Under the pieces are notes generated by a model. The model ran no database searches. It worked only from the letters and a program-made list of their open reading frames with translations, and was not told the DNA's origin. From contig OY821521.1 in NCBI GenBank assembly GCA_963682025.1, forward strand, positions 191,704,575 to 191,768,574: 64,000 nt of DNA. Direction: 5' to 3'. The position numbers were made by a program, and so were the translations under genes. Each line of letters starts with the position of its first letter. The stretch's first letter is position 1. The DNA is from Cordilura impudica (taxonomy: Eukaryota > Arthropoda > Insecta > Diptera > Scathophagidae). Positions 54,766 to 64,000 of this stretch are shown here, piece after piece.

Positions 54766-55890
54766 TTATAAATTAAAAATTAAAATTCAAAATTCAAAAT
54801 AAAAATTAAAAATTTAAAATTAAAAATTGAAAATTAAAAATTAAAAACTAAAAATTAAAAAAAAAAGAAAAATAAAAATTAAAAATATAAAATATAAAAT
54901 ATAAAATATAAAATTAAAAATTAAAAATCAAAATTTAGAAATTAAAACTTAAAAATTAAAAATTTAAAATTAAAAATTAAAACTTCAAAATTAAAAATTA
55001 AAATTTAGAAATTAAAAATTAAAACTTAAAAATTTAAAATTTAAAATTTTAAAATTTAAAATTTAAAATTAAAAATTAAAACTTCAAAATTAAAAATTAA
55101 AAACTAAAAATTAAAAATTAAAAATTAAAAATTAAAAACTAAAAATTAAAAATTAAAAATTTAAAATTAAAAATTAAAATTTTGAAATTAAAAATTAAAA
55201 CTTCAAAATTAAAAATTTAAAATTTAAAATTAAAAATTACAAATTAAAAGTTAAAAATTAAAATTTAAAATTTAAAATTTAAAATTTAAAATTTAAAATT
55301 TAAAATTTAAAATTTAAAATTAAAAAATTAAAAATTAAAGACTCAGACTCATTATAAATTAAAAATTAAAATTAAAAAATGAAAAATTAAAATTAAAAAT
55401 TAAAAATAAAAATTTAAAATTAAAAATTAAAAATTAAAAATTAAAAATTAAAAATTAAAAATTAAAAATTAAAAATGAAAAATTAAAAATTAAAAATTAA
55501 GAATTAAAAATTAAAAATTAAAAATTAAAAATTAAAAATTAAAAATTAAAAATTGAAAATTAAAAATTAAAACTAAAAATTAAAAAATAAAATAACAACT
55601 TAAAAATTAAAAATTGAAAATTGAAAATTAAAAATTAAAACTAAAAATTAAAAATTAAAAATTAAAAATTAAAAATTAAAAATTAAAAATTAAAAATTAA
55701 AAATGAAAAATTAAAAATTAAGAATTAAAAATTAAAAATTAAAAATTAAAAATTAAAAATTAAAAATTAAAAATTAAAAATTAAAAATTAAAAATTAAAA
55801 ATTAAAAATTAAAAATTAAAAATTAAAAATTAAAAATTAAAAATTAAGAATTAAAAATTATAAATTATAAATAAAAAATCAAAAATCAAA
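54766..55890. repeat. Heptamer satellite AAAAATT (reverse strand of TTTTTAA)
   Basis: About 1.1 kb of AAAAATT heptamers with variant patches (AAAACTT, ATATAAA, AAATTTA); long perfect runs at 55440-55560 and 55640-55850. A non-satellite interruption, CTCAGACTCATTATAAATT near 55341, repeats the ACATTATAAATT flank at 54763 and hints at internal duplication. It ends 45 bp from Helitron H5. Confidence 0.92.
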
Positions 55891-55934
55891 AATTTTATTT
55901 TCATTCTTTAGTTTCTTACCTGTTTTTATTATTA

Positions 55935-56295
55935 CTAGCAGATTAAAGCCCTCGAAATTCGAGTGCAAATTCTAGCAAATTTTATTTTTTCATTAAATAA
56001 AGATTGGCTATAATAGCCAATTCACAAATCAACACAAAAAAAAACAAACTCATTTTTATTACAAACACATTAGCAAATTTAATAAACATATACATAGCGT
56101 TGTTTAATTTTTTGTATGTGTTAGTAGCAATTTTAAATGCAATTTACTCAAAATAAAGAAAAAAATTAAAAAATCTGTAAATCTGCAAAACCGCTAAAAA
56201 GAAATACCTTTCAAATAATATACGTTTGGTCATAATCGGGATAAAACGGTAGAACAAAACATCGGTCACAAGAAATCGCCTATTAATATTATAGA
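55935..56295 (-). mobile_element. Non-autonomous Helitron, copy H5
   Basis: CTAGCAGATTAAAGCC with CTCGAAATTCGAG at the left end, ATTATAGA then T at the right. Slightly short: the usual GACCCTAAAGGTATG segment and part of the GCCTAGCC motif are deleted. Confidence 0.87.
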
Positions 56296-56566
56296 TTATT
56301 TTTTTTTTGTATTAAATAAAATTATTTATAATTAAGAATTTTCTCAGCATTACAAATATTCAATCCATTAAGTGTGGTTCATAATAAAACTCATTTTAAA
56401 CTAAATTTTATGGCCGCAATGGGTTAAAGAAAATTTTCCCGAGATGAGAAAATCTCTAAAAAAGTTAAATAGTTTATGTACTTTTTACTTTTTGATGTTA
56501 TATAACTACTATCCATCGGTGTAGAATGTTCAATGGAATTTAATTATAATCTTTTCTATACCCTCT

Positions 56567-56661
56567 CTACACCACTGTGTAAGGAATCGAAAAATTAATT
56601 TGCCACCCCATGAAGTATATATGTATATTCTTGATCCTTATAACAACTCATGGATCTTGAT
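56567..56661 (-). mobile_element. DINE/Helentron-like family A fragment
   Basis: TATACCCTCTCTACACCACT, GGAATCGAAAAATTAATTTG, AAGTATATATGTATATTC and TGATCCTTATAACAACTC match the terminal part of family A in reverse. The rest of the element is absent. Confidence 0.6.
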
Positions 56662-57003
56662 ATAAAGTGCACTTCTGCAATAAAATTTCAAGATTTTTTT
56701 TTTTTGCAATAAAATGAGTCTAGCAGAAACTATACTTCATGAATCATGAAATAGATGGAATATTTGCATCCGTGTGGAAATTTCATATCACTTAAGTATC
56801 GACAATAATATTTTGTTACGTATTTTTGGACCGAAAGAGAGATTTGTGTTGGGCTGCGCAATTTTAAATACACGATTTAATAAGTCCGACACATTGAACT
56901 TTCCTCGTAGTTAACTTAAAATCAATACTACTTCCGTCGTCCTGTTAATAGAATAAAGAAAAATTCAGTTTGTGTTTGACAGCCATCGAGAATTTGTGCA
57001 AAA
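56662..57003. other. Spacer, nothing firmly recognised
   Basis: TGTTACGTATTTTTGGACCG near 56814 looks like the start of an insect LTR, but no matching end was found, so no element is called. Confidence 0.3.
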
Positions 57004-57330
57004 ATGGAAGTAAGTGCATTTCGAGTGCTCATTAAATATTATTTTTTGCCGAAAAAACCAAGGAAAACCTTGATAAGTAATATGGGGACTCGTTACTATT
57101 AATAACAATGGTTTACTGTTATTTCGTTGCGGTTGATCAAGCACTAGTAACGCCGGACATTCTGAACGGTCACTGCACACGAAAATGTCAAAACAAATAT
57201 TGTGTAGGCCGGTCGGAGTGTGAAAGTGGGCGAGATTGTTGATGCCATCATTTGGTTTTATATGATCAATTGGGTTTGAGAAAGATATTTTCATTCAAAA
57301 AGTCATGGAGTTATTGATCCGCCCTTGCAT
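57004..57330 (+). pseudogene. Mariner-type transposase N-terminal fragment, degenerate
   Basis: ATG at 57004 begins MEVSAFRVLIKYYFLPKK, the typical start of a mariner transposase HTH domain. After frame changes, RRPVGVKVGEIVDAI (near 57210-57245) corresponds to the second HTH entry. A possible Pro-Pro block fragment follows near 57314. It is heavily decayed, lacks all catalytic residues, and no ends were seen. Confidence 0.5.
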
Positions 57331-57532
57331 TTTTTTCCCCATTAGCCAACAAAATTTTTTCTGGTAAAACCTCAAGTGCTCAGTAATAATAACAGTGCAC
57401 AACAATTTTCGGACTGTTGCACAGTGTAATTAACCTTTAAATTCTAATACCATCTAAATTTAAAGTTAATGCTTTTCTTTTTTTGACCAGTATTTATTTA
57501 TTTATTTACATACTTTACCATATAATTACAAA
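57331..57532. other. Spacer, nothing recognised
   Basis: AT-rich; may include further mariner decay products. Confidence 0.3.
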
Positions 57533-57598
57533 CTAGGTATAGCCCAGCACTCGAAATTCGAGTGCAAATTCTAGGAAATATTAATTTTTCATTCAATT
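57533..57598 (-). mobile_element. Helitron 3'-end fragment, copy H6
   Basis: CTAGGTATAGCCCAGCA followed by CTCGAAATTCGAG and TGCAAATTCTAGGAAAT: only the terminal ~66 bp containing the 3' hairpin remain. Confidence 0.75.
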
Positions 57599-58410
57599 TT
57601 TGTCTTCCAATGTTTTTTTAATCTATATATGTATATCGCACCTGTACCTCTAAAGTGAGTCAACTCAAAATTTTTAAATTTTCACTTTTTGCAAGAAAAC
57701 AATACACAGTGGTCATATCTATCCACTGTAAAAATCTGACATCGGTTTTTCTAGTCTTTTAAAAAAATACAGTTGTAACCCTCTTTGTGTTATTAGAGCA
57801 GCTCTTTAGTATCCACTAAAAAGATATATTTTGAGTTGCACCCCAAAAACTTGTTATTTTTGATGATCACTCAAAAATCGCAAAAACAACTACTGTTGTA
57901 TACTTATTATTCGCAATTCTTTAGAATGAAACAACTGTTTTTAAATTTTATAGTAAATATTTAAAAAAAACGTTTTTTGCCTCTACTGAAAATTTATTAT
58001 GTATATAAAATATTTATGAATATTTAAATGAGCCTAAAGGTAATGTTAATCAAGTTTAGCAATTTACAATTCAACACAGAGCGTCTGATATATAATTTAA
58101 ATCATTCGCATTAACAGGGTGTAACGAATTATTATAAATATTTTATTTAATTTAATTTAATATATTTTTAAGACATATTAAACATAAATTTTATCATTCT
58201 CAGCTTCTCCTCTATATGTACTATAACTATGCCAATTTTCACACTTCTCCATGCCCGCATATTGCTTAAAAAGGGAACTAAAATTTACCTTCACGTATTA
58301 ATATATAGATTATAAAACAAATATTATTATGAGCAATAGCAACGTCTTCAGCTGAATATACTTTACATTATTTAGGTAAAATATATTATATTATATTATT
58401 TATGTATATT
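57599..58410. other. Spacer, nothing recognised
   Basis: AT-rich. GAGCCTAAAGGTAATG near 58029 and TTCAACACAG near 58071 resemble internal Helitron phrases but too weakly to call. The right part may be the 3' flank of the LINE fragment that follows. Confidence 0.3.
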
Positions 58411-58776
58411 ACATTATACAGATTTGATTTTTTGAGAAATTTTGTTAATAGTTTTATGTTTTCGATGGAAGCATGGGACAGTGTATATATAGGATGTGAG
58501 TTTTGACAAATGCTCAATCGGGAGTTACTGGTTTCTGGGCAATCACAGAGAAAGTGGGAAGGTTTTGTTGGATATGAAATATCACAATTGCAAAATGGTG
58601 TATTATTCGTATTGAATACTCATTCGTTCGTTGCAATAGTGTGACCTAGACGAAGTCGTTCAAATTTCATACAATCTAATCTTTTAATGCTCGTTTGACT
58701 GTCATTCATAAAGTCGTAAGTTTTGTTATGTTCTCTATTAATTCTCCTGTACCAGACGAAGCTGAATTGAAAATAT
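58411..58776 (-). pseudogene. LINE ORF2 C-terminal fragment with zinc-knuckle
   Basis: The minus frame reads FQFSFVWYRRINREHNKTYD, RLDCMKFERLRLGHTIATNE, a stop, then CNCDISYPTKPSHFLCDCPE and IENIKLLTKFLKKSNL. The RLRLGHT motif followed by a C-x-C-x10-H-x3-C knuckle is characteristic of the end of ORF2 in I/LOA/Jockey-group LINEs with a C-terminal zinc motif. One stop codon interrupts an otherwise open 120-codon stretch. It differs in sequence and C-terminal motif from the Jockey copy at 43668-46870. Confidence 0.7.
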
Positions 58777-58846
58777 TGTTTCTATGTTCCTCTGAATATT
58801 TACTCTGCTAATAAATCCAGATATTTACGACCAGTATTTATTATAA

Positions 58847-59216
58847 CTAGCAGAATCAAGCCCTCGAAATTCGAGCGCAAACTCTAGGAAATTTTATTTT
58901 TTCATTAAATAAAGACCCTAAAAGTATGCTAATCAATTATAGCCAATTCACAAATCAACACAAACTCATTTTTATTACAAACACATTAACAAATTTAATG
59001 AACACACACATGGCATTGTATAATTTTATGTATGTGTTAGTAGAAACTTTAAATGCAATTTACTCAAAACAAAGGAAAAAATTTAAAAATCTGTAAATCT
59101 GCAAATCGTCTAAATAGAAATACCTTTCAAATAATATACGTTTGGTCAAAATCGGGATAAAACGGTAGAACAAAACATCAGTCACAAGAAATCGCCTAGC
59201 CTATTAATATTATAGA
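58847..59216 (-). mobile_element. Non-autonomous Helitron, copy H7
   Basis: CTAGCAGAATCAAGCC, palindrome CTCGAAATTCGAG (one arm base variable), the full internal sequence, and ATTATAGA followed by T at 59217. Complete at about 370 bp. Confidence 0.9.
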
Positions 59217-60125
59217 TTGCTAATTTATAGTGTTTGTATAAAAACAATGATAATTTTTTTTATAGAAAATTAATTTTTATCCGAAAAATGTATTACACAG
59301 TACATCAATTTTTGGATAGTCGTACAATGTTATTACTTCCAATGGAATATCGTCAAATAATCTCAGATTCTGAAGGAAAATTATACAGATTTTGAGACAT
59401 TTTTCCTATAGAAAACTTTGCAATCTATAGAAAAATGGTATTATAATATATATATATATTAATGTATATTATATACATATATACATATATATATATATAT
59501 ATTATATACATTTATACATATACATATATATTTTCTTGATTTAAGATATCTTTTACATTTTCATTTTTCCTTATTCTCTTTATCAACTTTGTTTTTGTAT
59601 TTGATCTAATGTGTCAAATAACTGTTACTGACAGTTGTCTATTGGTTTTGTTTATTATGTGGGAGCGGGTGTGTGTGTGTTTTTGTTTTTGTATGTCACA
59701 TCCATTGACTTATTGTAATATATGTTTGTGTTTGTGCATTTGCTTTTACTTCCTGTATTTAATTTTTGCTCCTTTTGATACTGAGAGAGAGATGCCAGCT
59801 GTTTGGGTTTAAATGTCACATCATTATTGTTATTTCAAGGAAAAAAAAACTGTAACGGTAGTTTAAGGAAATACAAGACAAAAAAGAAAACATGTGGTTT
59901 TTTTGAGCACTATTTTCACCATGAAATTCTCTTTTAACACGAGCCAATAATAGACAGAATTCTATTGTTATAACAAAAATAATTAAAATAGAAGGGAATT
60001 AAATATGAATTGCATTTAAAACAAAAAAAAAAAAAACGTATGCTTCAATTTATTTAAGGTGTGTTTTTATACGATTTATTTTTTCTGTTCATTTTTTATC
60101 TTACGTACCTATATTTATATATATT
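59217..60125. other. Spacer with AT microsatellite
   Basis: (AT)n tracts at about 59440-59530 and a GTGTGTGTGT run near 59668. A 67-codon plus-strand frame at 59609-59812 is low-complexity and not called. Confidence 0.35.
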
Positions 60126-60920
60126 TATACCCTACACCACTATGTGGTTTGGGTATAATGACTTTGTGCTGCTGTTTGTAACTACCAAAAATATTTGACC
60201 TAGACCCATCTTTAATTATACCGATCGAATCAGAATCACTATCTGATTCGATTTAACGATGTCCGTCCGTCCGTCCGTCTGTGTGTCCATGTAAAGCTTG
60301 TAATCAAACTGCAAGTCGCAATTATGAATATATATTGATGAAATTTGGTATTTGATCTTCTATCCGCCATGGGATGAACGCTATTGAAATTGCTGAGAAT
60401 CGGTCCATGTTCAGACCTAGCCCCCATACAAATGACCCCTATGAAATCAACATATATTGCCATAAGATCCAAATTATCATACAAATCTTAGTCAAATTGG
60501 TTTTGTATCTATATATTACATCCATTAATCAGTAGTCCAAAACTAATCCCTATTGGTCAACTCTTAGTCATAGTCCCCATATAGAGCTGCTTCCCGATCT
60601 TCTCTTAAATCTATCAAAAAAGAAAAATATTGCACTGATTCTTCTCAAATTTTGATTGTATATATTTTAGCAAAATACAAGAGACCTTACCAAACATGGT
60701 CAGGATTGGTCCATTTTTGGGCCTAGTACCCATATAGATATAGCATCCGATATGAAATTTTTCATATCTGCAGCCAAAAAAATTAAGAAAAATCCCATTC
60801 AAATTTGGTTTATGCTTATTTTCTATATCCAGTTAGTTGGGTCTGAGAGATAGGGTCTCTAAACGCATGGTATAGGGTATCATATAGTCGGTCTAGACCG
60901 AGTATAATTTTCTTACTTGT
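60126..60920 (-). mobile_element. DINE/Helentron-like element, family B, copy 3
   Basis: TATACCCTACACCACTATG at the left, a short GTCC microsatellite near 60260, the family body, the palindrome GTCGGTCTAGACCGA near 60885 and ACTTGT at 60920. About 800 bp, closely similar to copy 2. Confidence 0.8.
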
Positions 60921-61559
60921 TTTTTATTAATATTTATTTAAAAATCTTAGAAAAAAACTATAAAATCTAAAAGCTTATAGCTCGTGCATTTATAACTTGC
61001 ATTTGTTGTATATGACACCCACATTTTAATAGCGATTAGATAGAAAATGTTATTGCGATTTCATGGTGCATAAAAGTAAAGTCACCTGCGGTCATATTCC
61101 ATACCGACATCTACAAATGCACGCTTAATTATTTCTGTATGTGCTCATAAATGCTCACTATAACGTAAATGCATGAACTAAATTTATTTTATTTTTTTTT
61201 TTCAAGAAAAACTATAGAATAAATATAAAAACACCAACACAATTTAAAAAAATATCTGTATAATAAAAACAATATTTATCCTTTTCTTTATCTACTTCTG
61301 AGAAGAATTTATCAACAGTTAAATCTTTTGTAATGTTCAAATGGTCCACATGTGGAAAATGTAGAAAAAATAAAAATATTTAGTTCAAATCTGATAATAA
61401 TTTCATTAGAAAAAAACTAAAATCTTGGATTATTTTGAAGGAAAACCAGATAATCTTCTGCAATAGAGAAAATCGTAAGATACTTTGAAGACTTAAATTT
61501 GATAATTTTTAGTTAATTATTTTTTTTAAATATTATTGAACAATCGTAATACCAACTTT
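60921..61559. other. Spacer, unique sequence
   Basis: Includes a GC-richer non-repetitive patch at 61060-61160 (GTCACCTGCGGTCATATTCC, AAATGCACGCTTAATTATTT) that could be a conserved element. No frame. Confidence 0.35.
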
Positions 61560-61979
61560 TTTGCAATGAATACGTTAACCCAGCAAAAAAACTAATTCCT
61601 GTGAGAAAAAATTATCACTTAAAGCTCTCAGTAATTCATTTCAAGTGTCTTTTTTTAGGAAAAAATTTTTTACGATTAGACAAATTTTTCTTACGAAAAA
61701 CAGAAAAAAAATCAGCTCTCCGTCATCACCAATATTCACTTAAAGCTCTCAATGTTAAGTATTACAAAAGCTCTCTCTTATTTTATCGTATATAATCAAT
61801 ACTTTCTTTTTTAACGGAAATTTTAAATCCGAATAACAATAATTACGAACAGTTCTCTTTTTTACTTTGAAAAAGGCCCCAACGAATAATGTATTGGATC
61901 TGAAGTATTAAAATAGCTTTTTAAAAGGAAACCCCAATATCTCTCTCTTTCTCTCTTATTCTCTTTTATATAGTTTTTA

Positions 61980-62358
61980 TCTATAATATTAATAGGCTAG
62001 GCGATTTCTTGTGACCGATGTTTTGTTCTACCGTTTTATCCCGATTTTGACCAAACGTATATTATTTGAAAGCTATTTCTTTTTAGCCGTTTTGCAGATT
62101 TACAGATTTTTAAATTTTTTTTTCTTTATTTTGAGTAAATTGCATTTAAAGTTGCTACTAACACATACATAAAATTGTGCAATGCTATGTGTGTGTTTAT
62201 TAAATTTGTTAATATGTTTGTAATAACAATGAGTTTGTTTTTTGTGTTGATTTACAAATTGGCTACAATTGATTAACATACCTTTAGGGTCTTTATTTCA
62301 TGAACAAATAAAATTTCATAAAATTTGCACTCGAATTTCGAGGGCTGGAATCTGCTAG
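61980..62358 (+). mobile_element. Non-autonomous Helitron, copy H8 (reference copy with empty site)
   Basis: Starts TCTATAATATTAATAGG after A (61979) and ends GGAATCTGCTAG before T (62359), with hairpin CTCGAATTTCGAG 12 bases from the end. It interrupts repeat unit 1 between GTTTTTA and TTTAAATGGAAGTG. Unit 2 (63325-63342) reads straight through the same point as TTTTTTATTTGGATGGAAGT. That gives a precise insertion between A and T with no duplication, the Helitron signature. Confidence 0.93.
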
Positions 62359-62729
62359 TTTAAATGGAAGTGTTAAATCAGACAAAACTAAATCGTATGA
62401 AAAAAAAAAATTCTTTATTCTCAACAGTTCTTTTTATAAAAAATATTTCCGACTAGTAGTGAAAAGCATTCTAAATTATTGAAAAGCTTTTTTGAACGGA
62501 AATTTACTTTAAAAAAAAAAACAATCGAAAAACCTGCTTTAATGAAATAGATGTGTTATTTTAGAAAAAAAAAACTAATTCTTGTGTGAAAAAAAAATTA
62601 TGAAAAAAATTCATTTCAAATGTTTATTTAAAAATGTTTACAAGTTAGTTTTTCCACGAAAAATGACAAAAAATCATCACTTTAAGATTTCACTGTAAAA
62701 TATTACAAAAGCTCCCTCTTATTTTAACT

Positions 62730-62853
62730 TATATGTGACCTTCTCCTAGAAAAGGGACCTAGTGTGTACCTTTTAGGTACCAGAATCCACCGTTTTTGAC
62801 ACAACCCGTTTTTTGACACACTAGGCCTCTTTTCTCGGAGAAGGTCACATATA
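62730..62853. mobile_element. Compact foldback MITE, 124 bp
   Basis: Arms of 38 bp, TATATGTGACCTTCTCCTAG-like on the left and TATATGTGACCTTCTCCGAG on the right (inward), matching at 35 of 38 positions, with a ~48-base centre containing TTTTTGACACAACCCG. It interrupts the Helitron-free repeat unit after TTATTTTAACT. Superfamily not determined. Confidence 0.7.
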
Positions 62854-62925
62854 GTAAAAACATTATTTTTTAATGGACATTTGAAATCAGAATCAGAACA
62901 ATCGCTAGTAGTTCTTTTTTCCTTT

Positions 62926-63140
62926 ATCGGATCGATCTGAAGCTTTGTCCATAGACTTGTTGTGGCCAAAGATTAATTTGAAGATAGTCACACACAGTCA
63001 CGCATATTCACAAACAGTCACGGAGTGATTTAAACCCCGTTTCCCTCATCCAATCAATCTGAAACTTGGTCTATAGACTTGTTGTGACCGAAGATTAATT
63101 TTAAAATAGTCACGCTAAGTCACGGAGATGTTCAAAACTC
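62926..63140. repeat. Tandem duplication of ~122 bp
   Basis: TCTGAAGCTTTGTCCATAGA / TCTGAAACTTGGTCTATAGA and the following CTTGTTGTG...AAGATTAATTT and AGTCACGGAG phrases occur at 62938 and 63059. The AGTCAC phrase also repeats inside each copy. Confidence 0.75.
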
Positions 63141-64000
63141 ATATGCATAAGGAAAGAAAGAGTTTTAATAAAAACTTTGTTTTTATTGAAAGAAACCTAA
63201 CCGATATGAAGGATTAAAAGAGCTTATTTAAATAAAAGTGTAAGCGTATGAAGTTCAAAAATCACAAATATCTCTCTCACTCTCTCTCTTTCTTATTCTC
63301 TTTAATATTGTCACAATGTTTTTTATTTGGATGGAAGTGTTAAATCAGACGAAAGTAAAGCGTATGCCAATAAAATATTTGTATTTTAAAAATTTTTTAA
63401 AGTTAATTTTACAAAAAGCTTTTTTCGATTAGTATTAAAAAGCGATCGCTTAACATTTAATGAATATATTTTTTTTAAAGCTATAAAAAACAATTGAAAA
63501 CCCAGTTTTTTTAAATGAAGTTTAACAACACCGAAAATCCAATTCTAGTGGCAAAAAATTATCACTAAAGCTTTCAGAAATTCGCTTAAAAGTTTTATCT
63601 AACCTTTTTACGACTAGATATTATTTTCTATTAAAAAAATAAAAAAAATCATCACTGGAAGCTTTCAGTAATCCCTTCTCACCGTAAAATATCACCAAAG
63701 CTCTCTCTTATTTTATCTTATATAGTCGAAATTTTATTTTTAAACCAGAAAAAAATTATTATGGCATACAAGCGCTAGCAGTTCTCAGTAATTGGCTTTT
63801 AATTTTTAATTTAATTTTAGTACACAATAAAATAGCTTTTTTAAATGAAAGTGTACCCATATAAAATTCATGGAAAAATTAACAAAAATCTTCGCTTTCT
63901 CTTTCTCTTTTCCTTTTTTATTCTCTTTAATATTGTCGAAATGTTTTTTTATTCGAATGGAAGGACAAAAAAAGCATATAATGAAAAGCTCCCTAATTTA

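Larger units (their letters stand above)
61560..64000. repeat. Diverged tandem repeat, ~0.6-0.95-kb unit, about 2.7 units
   Basis: The phrases AAATTATCAC..AAAGCT, AAAGCTCTCTCTTATTTTAT, TCTCTCTTTCTCTCTTATTC and TGGAAGTGTTAAATCAGAC recur in order. CTCTCTTATTTTA occurs near 61770, 62713 and 63700; the CT-rich tract near 61945, 63265 and 63900. Units differ in length because of a Helitron in unit 1, a foldback MITE and a 122-bp duplication in unit 2. It continues past the right edge. Confidence 0.8.

Noticed and set aside
56814..57000. TGTTACG start suggesting a solo LTR
   Set aside because: No matching LTR end, primer site or target duplication could be found.
1..64000. tRNA, rRNA and snRNA genes
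   Set aside because: No cloverleaf with A/B boxes, rRNA core or snRNA motif was seen on either strand by eye; a covariance-model scan was not possible here.

Overview
This is very AT-rich nuclear DNA from a higher fly, most likely a calyptrate (blow-fly type). That placement is an inference. It rests on two exons of atypical protein kinase C that read like the Drosophila protein, on Jockey-clade LINE, Tc1/mariner, PIF/Harbinger-like and Helitron-type transposons of dipteran style, and on DINE/Helentron-like repeats with GTCC-type internal microsatellites. No bacterial or viral features are present. Cellular coding DNA is well under 2% of the window.

Only two pieces of host coding sequence can be supported, both on the minus strand. 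The first two coding exons of aPKC (PB1 domain) lie at 47638-47988. No later aPKC exon (C1 or kinase domain) is visible to their left, so everything from 47637 to base 1 looks like one giant intron of that gene, at least 47.6 kb long. Inside it, on the same strand, lies an isolated GC-richer first-exon candidate at 13837-14295 (Pro/Ser/Cys-rich, good start context, clean splice donor) with a GA-rich tract upstream. It is either an alternative promoter exon or the start of a nested gene.

Layout. 1-1123: duplicated 548-bp units. 1597-4875: a DINE-like element swollen by 2.6 kb of 7-bp satellite. 4876-13745: degenerate 300-370-bp tandem units carrying paired hairpin motifs, plus a long inverted repeat. 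13837-15125: orphan exon and upstream region. 15960-17620: a ~220-bp repeat. 18600-26390: two blocks of an 18-bp minisatellite around a unique island. 27721-43560: a transposon mosaic containing Helitrons, DINE-like elements, Tigger, Tc1 and mariner relics, and Harbinger-like elements. 43668-46870: a recent Jockey-type LINE with target-site duplication. 47638-47988: aPKC. 49037-64000: upstream intergenic DNA with nested DNA transposons, a good Inr+DPE core promoter on the plus strand at 52579, more satellites and Helitrons, and a terminal tandem-repeat region.

The most informative discovery is a non-autonomous Helitron family of about 370 bp with nine copies here. Its ends (TC...CTAG), 3' hairpin and A/T insertion site can be read directly, and one copy has paralogous empty sites in the same window. 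A second theme is that heptamer satellites repeatedly sit inside or against transposons (two DINE-like copies, a Tc1 element and a Helitron), which suggests that the transposons seed satellite growth.
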